Shown: positions 26,974 through 36,892, counted from the stretch's first letter. The stretch is 64,000 bases of DNA from Sphingomonas sp. A2-49 (GCF_025548555.1 NZ_JAJLPA010000002.1:1-64000); one strand, 5' to 3'. Notes: generated by a model not told the origin, from the sequence alone. Numbers and translations: made by a program.

Positions 26974-28298
26974 GCGCGGATAACAGCGTTGCGCGGGGCG
27001 ACCTCGATGCGCAAACGCAAGCCGAACAGGCTGCGTTCCAGATCCCGCCTGAGCTGGCGACACGTTATCAGGTCCGGATCATCGAGCCGTCCGACGGCAG
27101 CGAGCGCCGCGTCGGCATGTTCCTGCCGACGGATCGTGAGAACCCGTCGATCGAGATTGCCGGCGATCGCATCGTTGCTCGAAACGAGGATCCCGAGACC
27201 GTCTCGGCTCTGGTCACGATCGCCAAGCACAATGGCTGGGCGGGCATCGACGTCGAAGGTTCGCCTGAGTTTCGTCAGGCCGTGTGGACGGCGGCGTCGC
27301 GCGAAGGCCTGACGGTGCGCGGCTATGAGCCGAGCTTCGACGAACAGGCGCGATTGGAAGAGCTGCGTCGCGCCGATGCTGCACGACGCGACCGTGAGGT
27401 GGCGGAAAAGCCGGCGCCGACTGTCGAACCCGTCGCTCCGACGGCGGCTGTCGGGGCGACGGAGGCGACTATCCTCGCGCCGTCGGCCGACGCGGAGAGG
27501 AACGGCGCGCCTCAGCCGTTGCCAAGCGGAAGCAGCACCGAATTGTCCGACGCAGACAAGCGCCTCCTGTTGACGGTGAGCGTGCACACGCAGGATCGCA
27601 AGGCGCTCTACGCGGCCGTCAACGAGGACATGGACCCCGTGCGGAGGGAGGTTCAGGCCGAACGTATCGATCTGAACAGGGATGCGCTGAACGGGGCGCT
27701 GGAGCGGGCCTTGGAAAGCCCGACGCTGGTCAACGCCTTCTCAAGGTCCGGTTATGAACCCGACGGTCTGCGCCAGATGGCGCGCGACGGCGCGTGGGAC
27801 GGCGAGGTCGCCGATGCGATCTACATCGTCCGCTCCGGGCTCAACCGGCACGAAGTCGCCCGCGAAGCCGGTGCGAACGTGCCGCTCGGCGGCGCGCTCG
27901 CCGCCACGCCCGAAGACCGCCTGGCCGGCGAAGCGACGGCTGCGCCCGAGCGACAGCCCGAACAGGAACCCCATATCGTTCGGGAGGAGCGCCTTCGTCA
28001 GGCCGCGCCTGAGCGACGTCACGAAAATGACGAACTGGCCGAACTGTTCCTGCATGGCGGGGCGGAGCGTATTGCCGCCGAGCCGCGCCTCGCCAACGCG
28101 CTACAGGCGCAGGCGGCGATGGATCAGCACCTTGGTGCGGCGTTCGATGGCGACGCGGAACGGATGACGTCCGCGAGCTTGGAGAGCCGCCACATGATCT
28201 CGGACGTGCTGCGGCGCGGCCTGGATGTTTCGGTCCGCGAGCCGACGCCTGTTCGGCAGGTCGAGCCGATCCGCCCCACCCACGATCTCGAGAGGTAA
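26970..28298 (+). CDS. LPD7-domain protein of the transfer operon
   Basis: A 442-residue cytosolic protein. The N-terminal third carries an LPD7-type domain (large polyvalent protein-associated domain) with YQVRIIEP, WAGIDVEGSPEFRQAVW and LTVRGYEPS. The rest is Ala/Glu/Arg-rich helical sequence. LPD7 domains occur in relaxases and other large proteins of mobile elements. A separate protein of this kind inside a virB operon is seen in sphingomonad elements; its function is unknown. Confidence 0.7.
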   Translation: MSADNSVARGDLDAQTQAEQAAFQIPPELATRYQVRIIEPSDGSERRVGMFLPTDRENPSIEIAGDRIVARNEDPETVSALVTIAKHNGWAGIDVEGSPEFRQAVWTAASREGLTVRGYEPSFDEQARLEELRRADAARRDREVAEKPAPTVEPVAPTAAVGATEATILAPSADAERNGAPQPLPSGSSTELSDADKRLLLTVSVHTQDRKALYAAVNEDMDPVRREVQAERIDLNRDALNGALERALESPTLVNAFSRSGYEPDGLRQMARDGAWDGEVADAIYIVRSGLNRHEVAREAGANVPLGGALAATPEDRLAGEATAAPERQPEQEPHIVREERLRQAAPERRHENDELAELFLHGGAERIAAEPRLANALQAQAAMDQHLGAAFDGDAERMTSASLESRHMISDVLRRGLDVSVREPTPVRQVEPIRPTHDLER

Positions 28299-28320
28299 AC
28301 CCCAAGCCATGGAGACCCGT

Positions 28321-28647
28321 ATGAAGTTCACTCAATCCATGGGCCGGATGTTGTCCGACGCCCGCGCGCGGCAGGTCATCGGCTTTGCCGGTGCGCTCGC
28401 CCTCATTTCGATCGCACAGCCCGTCCTTGCACAGAGCAGCGGCACGTCGATCGAGACCGGGCTCGGCACGATCAGGACCTGGATGACCACCGTCGCGTCC
28501 GTTGTCGGCGTCATAGCCGTCATGGCGGTCGGCTATGCCAAGCTGACCGGCCGGATGGATTGGGGGAAAGCGGTCACGGTGCTGATCGGCATCGGCATCA
28601 TCTTCTCGGCAGCGACAATCGTCGGCTGGATGGGCGGATCGGCGTAG
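28321..28647 (+). CDS. virB2: VirB2-like pilin
   Basis: A 108-residue prepilin with a long signal peptide (ALALISIAQPVLAQS, cleavage after LAQ) and two hydrophobic helices, VASVVGVIAVMAVGYAKLTG and VLIGIGIIFSAATIVGW, joined by a short basic loop: the TrbC/VirB2 pattern. The ATG at 28321 was chosen because it begins the signal peptide directly. Confidence 0.9.
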   Translation: MKFTQSMGRMLSDARARQVIGFAGALALISIAQPVLAQSSGTSIETGLGTIRTWMTTVASVVGVIAVMAVGYAKLTGRMDWGKAVTVLIGIGIIFSAATIVGWMGGSA

Positions 28648-28648
28648 C

Positions 28649-28984
28649 ATGGAAGACAAGCTCGCCGAGGATAAGGTGTTCCTTGCCCTGACCAGACCGT
28701 CGGTGTTCATGGGATTGCCGCTCGAGGCAATCCTGCCAATCATCATGGTCTGCATGGTGGTTTGGGGGATTTTCCACAATCCGTTCTACCCCCTGGCCTT
28801 GTTCGGAGCGCTCTACTTCCCGGCGCGCATGATCTGTCACTACGACTTCAATGCGTTCCGGCTGTGGGGCCTGTGGTTCCAGACCGGCTTCCTATCCAAG
28901 AACCGCAAGTTCTGGGGCGGCGGGAGCTACTCTCCCGTCCGCCTCGCCAAAGGCGTGAAGCGAAAGCATTTCGGCAATGACTGA
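28649..28984 (+). CDS. virB3: VirB3-like inner-membrane protein
   Basis: A 111-residue protein with paired membrane helices near residues 28-60 (AILPIIMVCMVVWGIF and NPFYPLALFGALYF). It starts one base after the virB2 stop and overlaps virB4 by eight bases. The layout is standard for VirB3, which associates with VirB4. Confidence 0.88.
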   Translation: MEDKLAEDKVFLALTRPSVFMGLPLEAILPIIMVCMVVWGIFHNPFYPLALFGALYFPARMICHYDFNAFRLWGLWFQTGFLSKNRKFWGGGSYSPVRLAKGVKRKHFGND

Positions 28985-31343
28985 TCCCAGGCTGAAGCAT
29001 AAGAAGATCGCTGTCCGCGAGACGGATGACATCAAGTTCATTCCCTACACGCGGCACGTCGACGACACGCTGGTCGCGCTCGAGGACGGCTCGCTCATGC
29101 GCATGTACCGCGTCGATGGGCGGCCGTTCGAGACCAGCGACGTCGGCGATCTCAACACCTGGCATAACAAGCTCAACATCGCGTGGCGCTCGATCGGTGA
29201 CGATCGCGTTGCGTTGTGGACCCATCTCGTGCGGACAGCCACAGACCCCATTCTCGGCGGCGACTTCCACTCCGACTTCGCGCGAACCTTGCAGGAGAAA
29301 TACGCCGGCACGCTGAAGGAGAAGGTCCTCTACCACAACGAGTTCTACGTCACGATCATCGTCCGGCCGTCGAGCATGGCCGGCGAGCAAGTGACGCGGC
29401 TTTTCTCCAAGCGAAAAGCGAACGCCGAGATCGACGATCGCGCGCTCACGATCATGGCGGACAAGTGCCGCGACTTCGAAACGCTGCTTGCTGATGTCGT
29501 TCCGGAGCCGCTCTCGATGTATGAGCACAACGGTATTCTATTTTCACGACCGATGGAGGTGCTTCACTTCATCCTGACCGGCGACCGCATCCGCGTGCCG
29601 CTGCTCGACGGCAGGCTGGGCCAAGCCCTGTATGCCTCACGCGTGGTGTTCGGTCGCGAGGCGGCCGAGATCCGGCTTCCGCACACGTCCCATTTCCTCG
29701 GAATGTTCGGCGTGCGCGAGTATGTCGCCAGCACGCGGACCGGTCAGTTCAACAGCCTGCTCACGCTCGACTTCCCGTTCGTGCTGACCCAGAGTTTCGC
29801 GCCGTTGGTGAAGTCGGTCGCGAGCGAGCGGTTCACCAAAAAATACAAGCAAATGGTCTCTTCGGACGATGCCGGCGTCAGCCAGGCGGAGGAACTGCTC
29901 GACGGCGTCGACGATCTCATGGCGAACCGCTTTGCCATGGGCGAGCATCACCTCTCGATCGCGGTAATCGACGAGAACCCGAAGCGGCTGCTGGAACGCT
30001 TGTCGATCGCACGATCGGCAGCGGCCGATACAGGTATGGTGATGGCGCGCGAGGACGTCGCGCTGGAGGCCGCCTTCTGGGCGCAGCTTCCCGGCAATTT
30101 TCGGATGCGCGCGCGCCCCGCGGTCATCAACACGCGCAATTTCGCAGGCTTGAGCCCGTTCTACACCTTCCCGGCGGGTCGCAAGTCGGGAAACCACTGG
30201 GGCGAGGCGGTGACGCTGCTCAAGACGCGCGCGGGCTCCTCCTTCTGGTTCAACTTCCACCGGGCCGACATCGGCCACACGCTCATCATCGGGCCAACGG
30301 GTGGCGGCAAAACGGTGCTGCAGAACTTCCTTCAAGCGCAGCTCGAAAAGACCGGTGCGAAGCAGGTATTTTTTGACAAGGATCGCGGCGCCGAGATCTT
30401 CGTCCGCGCTTGTGGCGGCACCTATCTGGCGCTGCGCGACGGCGAGCCCACCGGGTTCGCGCCGTTGAAGGGTCTCACCCCGTCGCCGCACGACATTGCT
30501 TTTCTGCGGCAGTTCATTCGTGTCCTGGTACGCCGGGACAACCGCCCGCTCAGCGTCGCCGAAGAGCGACTGATCGACGAGGGTATCGAGGCGGTGATGC
30601 GGCTGCCGGCGCCGTCGCGCTCGTTCAGCGCGTTGCGCGAGATGCTGGGCTACGCCGATGCGGAGGGCATTGGTGCGCGGCTGGAGCGCTGGTGTCTGGG
30701 CGGCCCGCTCGGCTGGGCTTTCGATGGTCCACAGGACGAGGTGTCGATGTCGGCGCGGTTCATCGGCTTCGACATGACGGACTTCCTAGAGAACCCTGAG
30801 ATCCGCACTCCCACGATGTTGTACCTCTTCCACCGCGTCGACGAGCTACTGGACGGGCGGCGTGTCGTGGTTGACGTCGACGAGTTCTGGAAGGCGCTTC
30901 AGGACGAAGCCTTTCGGGCGTTCGCGCAGGACGGTCTCAAGACCTTCCGTAAGCGCAACGCCTTCATGGTATTTGGCACGCAGTCCCCGGCCGACGCGCT
31001 GCGCTCGCCGATCGCGCACTCGATCATCGAGCAGACCGCGACCAAGATCTTGCTTCCAAACTCGGACGCCAAGCGATCGGATTATTGCGATGGGCTCGGC
31101 CTGACGGATGCGGAGTATCGGCTGATCCGTGAAGACCTGACGCCGGAGAGCCGGACCTTTCTGGTCAAGCAAGGGCATACCTCGATCGTTGCGAAGCTCG
31201 ATCTCGGCGGGATGCCCAATGAGCTGAAAGTGCTTTCTGGCCGCGAGGAAACCCTCGTCGCCATGGAGGAGGCCATTGCCCTGGCGGGCAACGATCCTGC
31301 GGCGTGGCTGCCGCATTTCTATGCCAACCAAAGGAGAAGCTGA
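28977..31343 (+). CDS. virB4: VirB4 ATPase
   Basis: A 788-residue secretion ATPase. Walker A is GPTGGGKTVLQNF and Walker B is VVVDVDEFWK; FGTQSPADA and the C-terminal TFLVKQGH region are typical of VirB4/TrbE. It energises pilus assembly and substrate transfer at the inner membrane. Confidence 0.95.
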   Translation: MTDPRLKHKKIAVRETDDIKFIPYTRHVDDTLVALEDGSLMRMYRVDGRPFETSDVGDLNTWHNKLNIAWRSIGDDRVALWTHLVRTATDPILGGDFHSDFARTLQEKYAGTLKEKVLYHNEFYVTIIVRPSSMAGEQVTRLFSKRKANAEIDDRALTIMADKCRDFETLLADVVPEPLSMYEHNGILFSRPMEVLHFILTGDRIRVPLLDGRLGQALYASRVVFGREAAEIRLPHTSHFLGMFGVREYVASTRTGQFNSLLTLDFPFVLTQSFAPLVKSVASERFTKKYKQMVSSDDAGVSQAEELLDGVDDLMANRFAMGEHHLSIAVIDENPKRLLERLSIARSAAADTGMVMAREDVALEAAFWAQLPGNFRMRARPAVINTRNFAGLSPFYTFPAGRKSGNHWGEAVTLLKTRAGSSFWFNFHRADIGHTLIIGPTGGGKTVLQNFLQAQLEKTGAKQVFFDKDRGAEIFVRACGGTYLALRDGEPTGFAPLKGLTPSPHDIAFLRQFIRVLVRRDNRPLSVAEERLIDEGIEAVMRLPAPSRSFSALREMLGYADAEGIGARLERWCLGGPLGWAFDGPQDEVSMSARFIGFDMTDFLENPEIRTPTMLYLFHRVDELLDGRRVVVDVDEFWKALQDEAFRAFAQDGLKTFRKRNAFMVFGTQSPADALRSPIAHSIIEQTATKILLPNSDAKRSDYCDGLGLTDAEYRLIREDLTPESRTFLVKQGHTSIVAKLDLGGMPNELKVLSGREETLVAMEEAIALAGNDPAAWLPHFYANQRRS

Positions 31344-31344
31344 C

Positions 31345-32070
31345 ATGTCGCTCAAGCGCATCATCATGGTTGCAGCCGCGCCGGTCGCGATCGTCGCGTT
31401 CGCGTCGCCGGCCGCTGCACAGGGCATCCCTGTGTTCGACACCTCTACCTATGTGCAAGCGCTCGCCCAGGTCCAGAACACGATCAAAATGATCCAGCAG
31501 GGCGAGCAGCAGATCCAGACAGCGACGACGACGCTCAGCTCGCTTCAGAAGCTGACCAACGTCAACGCGCTCGCCCCGCAATTGCTCAACGCGCAGGTGC
31601 GCAACATCCTGCCCAACACGACGATCGACGCCTCGACGTTGCTCAGTGGCGACCTGTCGAAGATTGGTTCGCTCGGTTCGCTCGCATCGAGCATCCAGTC
31701 TCGTTACGCGCTGCCGGCAACGTCGTCCTCCGACGCAGACCTAGCCTACACCCAGGCGCTCAAGGATGCGACCAGCTCATCGGCCGCCACGGCCGCGCTG
31801 GGCGAGAATACGCTCAGCATCGCCCAGACCCGGATGCAAGGCCTCGACCAGCTCCGCGAGCAACTGTCGTATGCCAAGGATCCCAAGGACGTGATGGACC
31901 TCCAAGCCCGGATCTCGGTCGAACAGGCACAGCTTCAAAACGATATGCTCAAGATGCAGGCGATCCAGATGGCGCAGGCCGGTCAGGCGAACATGCAGAT
32001 CAGTGCGGCGCAAGTGGCGGCCGGTCGCGATGAAGCAGCCTTCTTCAGTGCCAACACGATCAGGAAGTGA
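31345..32070 (+). CDS. virB5: VirB5-like pilus-tip protein
   Basis: A 241-residue exported protein with a signal peptide (VAIVAFASPAAAQG) and an almost all-helical, Gln/Ala-rich mature part (YVQALAQVQNTIKMIQQGEQ). GGAGAAGC precedes the start. The last residues, EAAFFSANTIRK, recur at the end of the next gene product, the EexN-like lipoprotein. Confidence 0.87.
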   Translation: MSLKRIIMVAAAPVAIVAFASPAAAQGIPVFDTSTYVQALAQVQNTIKMIQQGEQQIQTATTTLSSLQKLTNVNALAPQLLNAQVRNILPNTTIDASTLLSGDLSKIGSLGSLASSIQSRYALPATSSSDADLAYTQALKDATSSSAATAALGENTLSIAQTRMQGLDQLREQLSYAKDPKDVMDLQARISVEQAQLQNDMLKMQAIQMAQAGQANMQISAAQVAAGRDEAAFFSANTIRK

Positions 32071-32072
32071 TC

Positions 32073-32345
32073 ATGCGCAAGATACTATCGCTCTGCTCGT
32101 TGCTCGTCGTCTGCGGATGCCAACAGAACGTCGTGGTGCCTACCGCCAAGGATCTGATCGCCAGTCCTCAACTCCTCTCGCAGTGGCAAGCGAAGTGCGA
32201 TGCGGGGGAGTACAGCCATCTCCCTGCGGATCAGAAGGCCAAGATGTGCGCGACGACCGGCGACGCGACCATCTCGGTCGCCCAGACCAAGGCCGGCAAC
32301 GAAGAGGCGGACTTCTTCAAACAGAACACGATCCGCAAGAAGTAG
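32073..32345 (+). CDS. EexN-like lipoprotein (entry exclusion candidate)
   Basis: A 90-residue lipoprotein. The signal peptide ends in LVVCGC, giving a lipidated Cys. The mature part has PTAKDLIASPQLLSQWQAKC and a second Cys in AKMCATT, the pattern of EexN proteins that block redundant conjugation. Position after virB5 is usual. Its C-terminus ISVAQTKAGNEEADFF then NTIRKK matches the VirB5 tail. An in-frame GTG at 32067 is an alternative start. Confidence 0.7.
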   Translation: MRKILSLCSLLVVCGCQQNVVVPTAKDLIASPQLLSQWQAKCDAGEYSHLPADQKAKMCATTGDATISVAQTKAGNEEADFFKQNTIRKK

Positions 32346-32390
32346 ATTTACTCGCTGCGCTTTGATCGCCGAAGATCGGAACCTCACCCA

Positions 32391-33455
32391 ATGGCTGCCG
32401 GCCCACCCAACATCATGACGCTGTTCACGACGATGTATTCGTATGTGGAGACCGCCATAGCGACCTCGGTTGCGAGCTTCGGGGCGGGTCTCGTCAGTTT
32501 CGTTGCAGCGCCTTTGGCCCTGGCGGCGATCATCTACTTCCTGCTGCTCGGCTTTGCCGTGCTACGAGGGGCTATCCAGGCTCCACTTCGCGAGCTGGTA
32601 TTCCAGGCCGGCAAGGTCGGGTTCGCCCTCGCGGCCGCCAGTGCGGTTGGCTATTCGGCGTTTGTGGTGAACGTGGTCACCAACTTGCCGAGCGAAATCA
32701 TCGCGGCTGGATCCGGCACGCCCGTCACCAACCCGGGCACCACCTTCGATACCTATGTCGCCGATACCGGCAAGCTCTCGGAGAAGTTGGTCAACGCGAA
32801 CCTGAAAGTTCAGTCGCAAGAGCAGAAGGGCATCACTGACTTTCGCACGCCAGTGATCCAGCTCAGCGCCACGCTGATCACCTATCTGTGCGTCGCCGTC
32901 CTCTACATCTTCGCGTTTATGTCGGCGTCGATCGGCTTTTGCATCGTCATTTTTGCCAAGCTGTCGGTTGCGATCTGCGTCGCGCTCGCGCCGCTCGCGC
33001 TGGCGTGTCTGCTTTTCAACTCCTCCCGCTGGCTGTTCGACGGGTGGCTGAAGCAGACCGTCAATTTTATCCTGCTGATGGTCGTCATGGCGATCATGAC
33101 CAAGTTCATCACCGGCCTCCAGGAAGCCGCCATGGACGGCATCATGGGATCGATCCCCGAAGACGGCTCGTCCTTCGTCATGGCGCAGAACGGCTACATC
33201 GTTCTGAAAGCTGCCGTGATGCTCGTCGCGACGATCGCCTGCGCGGCGATCTACATCGTCGGCACGATCTTCTTCTTTCAATCGCCGGCCATCGCCGCGG
33301 GTATCTCGGGGGGTGCGTCATCTGGCGGCCATGGCTTCCTGCAGACCGGGGCGAACATGTTGACCAACCGGCTCATGTTCCGGCGCGCGACGCAGGCGAA
33401 CCGTCCTCCGCCAGGAGGAGGCGGCACGGGCGGCTCGGCCTCTCGGTCCACTTGA
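32391..33455 (+). CDS. virB6: VirB6-like polytopic membrane protein
   Basis: A 354-residue protein with about six hydrophobic segments (for example FVAAPLALAAIIYFLLLGF, LITYLCVAVLYIFAFMSA, LSVAICVALAPLALACLLF and a Val/Ile-rich segment near residue 280). It ends in a Gly/Pro/Arg-rich tail. It forms the inner-membrane part of the translocation channel. Confidence 0.9.
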   Translation: MAAGPPNIMTLFTTMYSYVETAIATSVASFGAGLVSFVAAPLALAAIIYFLLLGFAVLRGAIQAPLRELVFQAGKVGFALAAASAVGYSAFVVNVVTNLPSEIIAAGSGTPVTNPGTTFDTYVADTGKLSEKLVNANLKVQSQEQKGITDFRTPVIQLSATLITYLCVAVLYIFAFMSASIGFCIVIFAKLSVAICVALAPLALACLLFNSSRWLFDGWLKQTVNFILLMVVMAIMTKFITGLQEAAMDGIMGSIPEDGSSFVMAQNGYIVLKAAVMLVATIACAAIYIVGTIFFFQSPAIAAGISGGASSGGHGFLQTGANMLTNRLMFRRATQANRPPPGGGGTGGSASRST

Positions 33456-33525
33456 GGACCGCTGGCCCGTCCAAGACCATGCATCACGGAACCGCCGGGC
33501 GCGGGACCTTACGAACGGAGACCGT

Positions 33526-33876
33526 ATGAAAAGGCTGACCATCGTGGCGATCGGCACGCTTGTGCTTGGCGGCTGCACCGGGACTCATATCAGACCTGTC
33601 TCGGTGTGCGACGGCAAACACCGGCGTCCCGCCAACCTCTACGGGTCGATCCTGCCGAGCTTGCCGGTGCCACTGCCGGCGTCACAGCAGGGCGTAGGGC
33701 AGTCGATGGTGGCGCCGCCATCACGCGAGCTAACACCGGCGCCTCGCCCCGCCCCGGCCCCGACGACCGGTGCAGGGGGCGCGCTGGCCCCTATCGGACC
33801 TGGGGCCATGAATATCCCGCGATCGGCGCCACGGACGTCCGCGCAGGACGTCGCGCCGACCTACTCCTCCTGCTGA
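33526..33876 (+). CDS. virB7: VirB7-like lipoprotein
   Basis: A 116-residue lipoprotein with lipobox LGGC at residues 14-17 and a Pro/Ala-rich mature part ending in Cys. In this position (before virB8-B9-B10) it should be the VirB7 partner of VirB9 in the outer-membrane core complex. It is longer than Agrobacterium VirB7 but typical for this group. Confidence 0.75.
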   Translation: MKRLTIVAIGTLVLGGCTGTHIRPVSVCDGKHRRPANLYGSILPSLPVPLPASQQGVGQSMVAPPSRELTPAPRPAPAPTTGAGGALAPIGPGAMNIPRSAPRTSAQDVAPTYSSC

Positions 33877-33889
33877 AGGGATCGACGCC

Positions 33890-34567
33890 ATGGGCGCGGT
33901 GAAGGCCGAAGATAAAGAGAAATACTACGAGACATCGAGGACGTGGGAATATGACCGTATGCGTGCGGCGATCCAGTCCAAGCGGCTCGCTTGGGGCGTT
34001 GCTACGGGTGCCTGCACGCTCGCTGTGGCGTCGGTTGCGGCTGTCGCGATGCTCAGCCCGCTGAAGACCGTCGAGCCCTATGTCATCAGGGTCGACAAGA
34101 GCTCGGGCGAGACGCAGGTCGTGACGGCGCTCAAGGGGCCGCAGCCGCGCACCTATGAGGATGCGGTCAACCGCTACTTCATCTCGCAATATGTACGGTT
34201 GCGCGAAGGCTGGCTCAACGATGCCGCGCGCGAGAACGCCTATACGGTCATGCTCACCAGCGATTCCGCCGAGAGCGCTCGTTACCTCAACAGCGTTCAG
34301 GCCAACAACAGGAACGCGCCGTCCAACATTTACGGCGACAAGGGCTTCGTCTCGATCTCGATCCGGACGATCAGTTTCCTCAGTCCTACCGTGGCGCAGG
34401 TCCGCTTCACGAAGATCATCACCTTCGGGCAGAACACGCCGATCGCGCAAAATTGGAACGCGATACTGACCTTCAGATACACGACAGCGCCGGAGCATGA
34501 GAAGGATCGGAACATCAATCCGCTCGGCTTCCAGGTCGTGAATTATCGTTCTGACCCGGAGGCGTGA
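33890..34567 (+). CDS. virB8: VirB8-like assembly factor
   Basis: A 225-residue bitopic protein. A membrane helix at about 36-56 (GVATGACTLAVASVAAVAML) follows a cytosolic N-terminus with YYETSRTWEYDR. The periplasmic part begins VEPYVIRVDKSSGETQVV and contains the NTF2-like fold. It is a core assembly factor of the T4SS. Confidence 0.92.
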   Translation: MGAVKAEDKEKYYETSRTWEYDRMRAAIQSKRLAWGVATGACTLAVASVAAVAMLSPLKTVEPYVIRVDKSSGETQVVTALKGPQPRTYEDAVNRYFISQYVRLREGWLNDAARENAYTVMLTSDSAESARYLNSVQANNRNAPSNIYGDKGFVSISIRTISFLSPTVAQVRFTKIITFGQNTPIAQNWNAILTFRYTTAPEHEKDRNINPLGFQVVNYRSDPEA

Positions 34568-34568
34568 C

Positions 34569-35576
34569 ATGAGCGATCAGCCAAATACGTCGGACAATGG
34601 CGACCGTGTCACTGTCCCCTTCCTGCCCGCGCTGCGCAAAGAGCTGGGTCTGCGCCTGTCACCGCCGACGACGGCGTTGATGCTGACGGAGGATGGCGCC
34701 AGGAACCGCTTCTGGCGCGGGGTCGGGGCGGTGTGGCACCGCCTCGTCGCGTTCTCGGTTCTGGGTGCCGCGGCAGTCACGCTCGCGCCGCAACCCGCGT
34801 TCGCCTCGGAGACCCCCGTCCCCGGGGCCAAGGACGCCCGCGTTCGCAACGTCAACTACGATCCGGATCAGGTGGTGACGATCGTCGGCAGTTTCCGGCA
34901 CGCGATCGAGATCCAGTTCGGGCCCGGCGAAACGGTCACGCAGGCCGCCCTGGGCGATACCGTCTCCTGGCAGATCGCGCCCGTGGGAAACATCGTCTTC
35001 CTCAAACCCCGCGAGAAAGCTGGCGGCACCAACCTGATCGTCGTCACCAACGCCGGCGGCGTGCCGCGCACCTATCATTTCAACCTCGCACTAGGAACGG
35101 GCGCCACGATGTACGGCGTACGGTTCCGCTATCCGCGCGAGGAACGGGCGATGGCGGCGTTGCAGGTGCAGCTTGCCCAGGTCCAGGCCGCCAAGGCGAT
35201 CGAGACGACCATCACCACCGCCGCGCTCGACCATGCCGTGATCGAGGGCACCCGGAATATGAATTACACCGTGCAGGGCGACGTCGCGCTGCAACCCACC
35301 GAGATCTCCGACAACGGCGAGTTCACCGTGCTGCGCTATCCGGGCCACGCCGACATCCCCTCGATCTTCGCGGTCGACGTCGACGGGACCGAGACGATCG
35401 TCCCCTATGATGTCCGCGAGGATTTCGTCGTGATCCATGCGGTCTACCGGCAGCTGCGCCTCCGGCGCGGGGCGACGGTGCTGTGCATCTACAACGAGGC
35501 GCCGCTGCGCAACGATCGCGGCGATCGAACGGGCACCGTCTCCAATGTCGTCGAACGCAAAGTGAAGGGGCAGTAA
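34569..35576 (+). CDS. virB9: VirB9-like outer-membrane core protein
   Basis: A 335-residue protein. A hydrophobic, signal-like segment sits unusually far in (residues 58-77, LVAFSVLGAAAVTLAPQPAF), because the frame starts right after virB8. An ATG at residue 38 (34680) would give a normal signal peptide and may be the true start. Mature motifs include IEIQFGPGETVTQAALGD and the C-terminal CagX/VirB9 strands FTVLRYPGHADIPSIFAV. Confidence 0.9.
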   Translation: MSDQPNTSDNGDRVTVPFLPALRKELGLRLSPPTTALMLTEDGARNRFWRGVGAVWHRLVAFSVLGAAAVTLAPQPAFASETPVPGAKDARVRNVNYDPDQVVTIVGSFRHAIEIQFGPGETVTQAALGDTVSWQIAPVGNIVFLKPREKAGGTNLIVVTNAGGVPRTYHFNLALGTGATMYGVRFRYPREERAMAALQVQLAQVQAAKAIETTITTAALDHAVIEGTRNMNYTVQGDVALQPTEISDNGEFTVLRYPGHADIPSIFAVDVDGTETIVPYDVREDFVVIHAVYRQLRLRRGATVLCIYNEAPLRNDRGDRTGTVSNVVERKVKGQ

Positions 35577-35577
35577 C

Positions 35578-36888
35578 ATGGTCGGGACCGTGATTGACCG
35601 CGGGGGCGATGTCGCTGCCGACACCGTTGCTCCAGGCGAGGTCGATAGCCCGGTCGCGCGTAGCGGCGGGTGGGGCAACCTCGCCTTCATCGGTGCGGGG
35701 ATCGGCCTGCTCGGCGCCATAGGCGGCATCGTGATAGGCTATGGTGCGTTTCACCAATCGGCCAGTACCGCGGCTGCCGCGCAGCCCGCGAAGGCCAGTG
35801 ACCGTGCCGTGGACGACGTGATGGGATCGCCGAACGCGCAGCGAGCGGCGCTCGCGGGTCAACTCGGCCAGCCCGGCGCGGCGCAGACCGATATCTTCGG
35901 GCGGCCGATCGCCGCAGCGGCGGGGACGCAGGTCGCCGATGCCAACGGCAATCCGGTGCCGACAACGGGCGGGACAGCCTCCGCCACGGCGAACGGACAG
36001 CAATCTCCCGAGCAGCGACGTGCCGAGCAGGCGCGCGCCATGGCCGATGCGGCCCGGCGATCGCCGATCATGGCCTTTGGTAACACCGGGCTGGCCTCGA
36101 CCGCCCTTCCCGCCTCCGTGCCCGGTGCGGACGCTCAACAGAGTACGGACCTCGAGGACCGGACGCGCGGCGCTGGACAATCCACCGTCGCGCGGCGGGG
36201 TCTCGGTGCCAGTGGCTTCGGAGCGCCGGGCGAAGACAATCCGGCCGAGGCGGGCAAGGGTTCGACCGACTTCAGCGATCAGCTCGGCCATGCCGCGATC
36301 CAGACGGTCCGGGCAACGATGGTCGCGGACCGTAACCTTCTGCTGAGTGCGGGCACGGTCATCCCCTGCACGCTCCAAACGGCGATCAACTCGACGCAGG
36401 CCGGGTTCGTGTCCTGCGTCATCAATCACGACGTCTATTCCGAGAACGGCCGCATCGTCCTGCTCGACAAGGGGACCAAGGTGCTGGGGCAGTATTCCGG
36501 TGGCATCACGCAGGGGCAAGCGCGCCTGTTCGTACTGTGGACGCGCGCCCTGACGCCGCGTGGCGTCGCCATCGACCTCGGGTCGCCGGCAGCGGATAGC
36601 CTTGGCCGGGCCGGGTTGCCAGGCGGCGTCGATACCCAGTTCTGGGCACGTTTCGGCGTTGGGCTCGTCATCTCGGTGCTGGAGGATGCCTCGCAAATTG
36701 CTGGTCGAGCGGTTGCCAATGAGGGGAGCAACACCACGCAAGTTCCCGGACAAACCGGGCAGACCGTCCTTCAGCAGACCATGAACATCAAACCGATCCT
36801 GAAAAAGAACCAGGGCGACACCGCGGCGATCTTCGTCGCCAAGGACTTCGATTTCCGCTCAGTCTATGACGTAGGATTGAGACGTTAA
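35578..36888 (+). CDS. virB10: VirB10-like core-complex protein
   Basis: A 436-residue protein. A single membrane helix lies near residues 40-58 (LAFIGAGIGLLGAIGGIVIG), then a Gln/Ala/Pro-rich linker and the TrbI/VirB10 beta-barrel domain (LLSAGTVIPCTLQTAINS, GFVSCVINHDVYSENGRIVL, LLDKGTKVLGQY). It spans both membranes and senses ATP use by VirB11 and VirD4. Confidence 0.93.
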   Translation: MVGTVIDRGGDVAADTVAPGEVDSPVARSGGWGNLAFIGAGIGLLGAIGGIVIGYGAFHQSASTAAAAQPAKASDRAVDDVMGSPNAQRAALAGQLGQPGAAQTDIFGRPIAAAAGTQVADANGNPVPTTGGTASATANGQQSPEQRRAEQARAMADAARRSPIMAFGNTGLASTALPASVPGADAQQSTDLEDRTRGAGQSTVARRGLGASGFGAPGEDNPAEAGKGSTDFSDQLGHAAIQTVRATMVADRNLLLSAGTVIPCTLQTAINSTQAGFVSCVINHDVYSENGRIVLLDKGTKVLGQYSGGITQGQARLFVLWTRALTPRGVAIDLGSPAADSLGRAGLPGGVDTQFWARFGVGLVISVLEDASQIAGRAVANEGSNTTQVPGQTGQTVLQQTMNIKPILKKNQGDTAAIFVAKDFDFRSVYDVGLRR

Positions 36889-36892
36889 GGCC

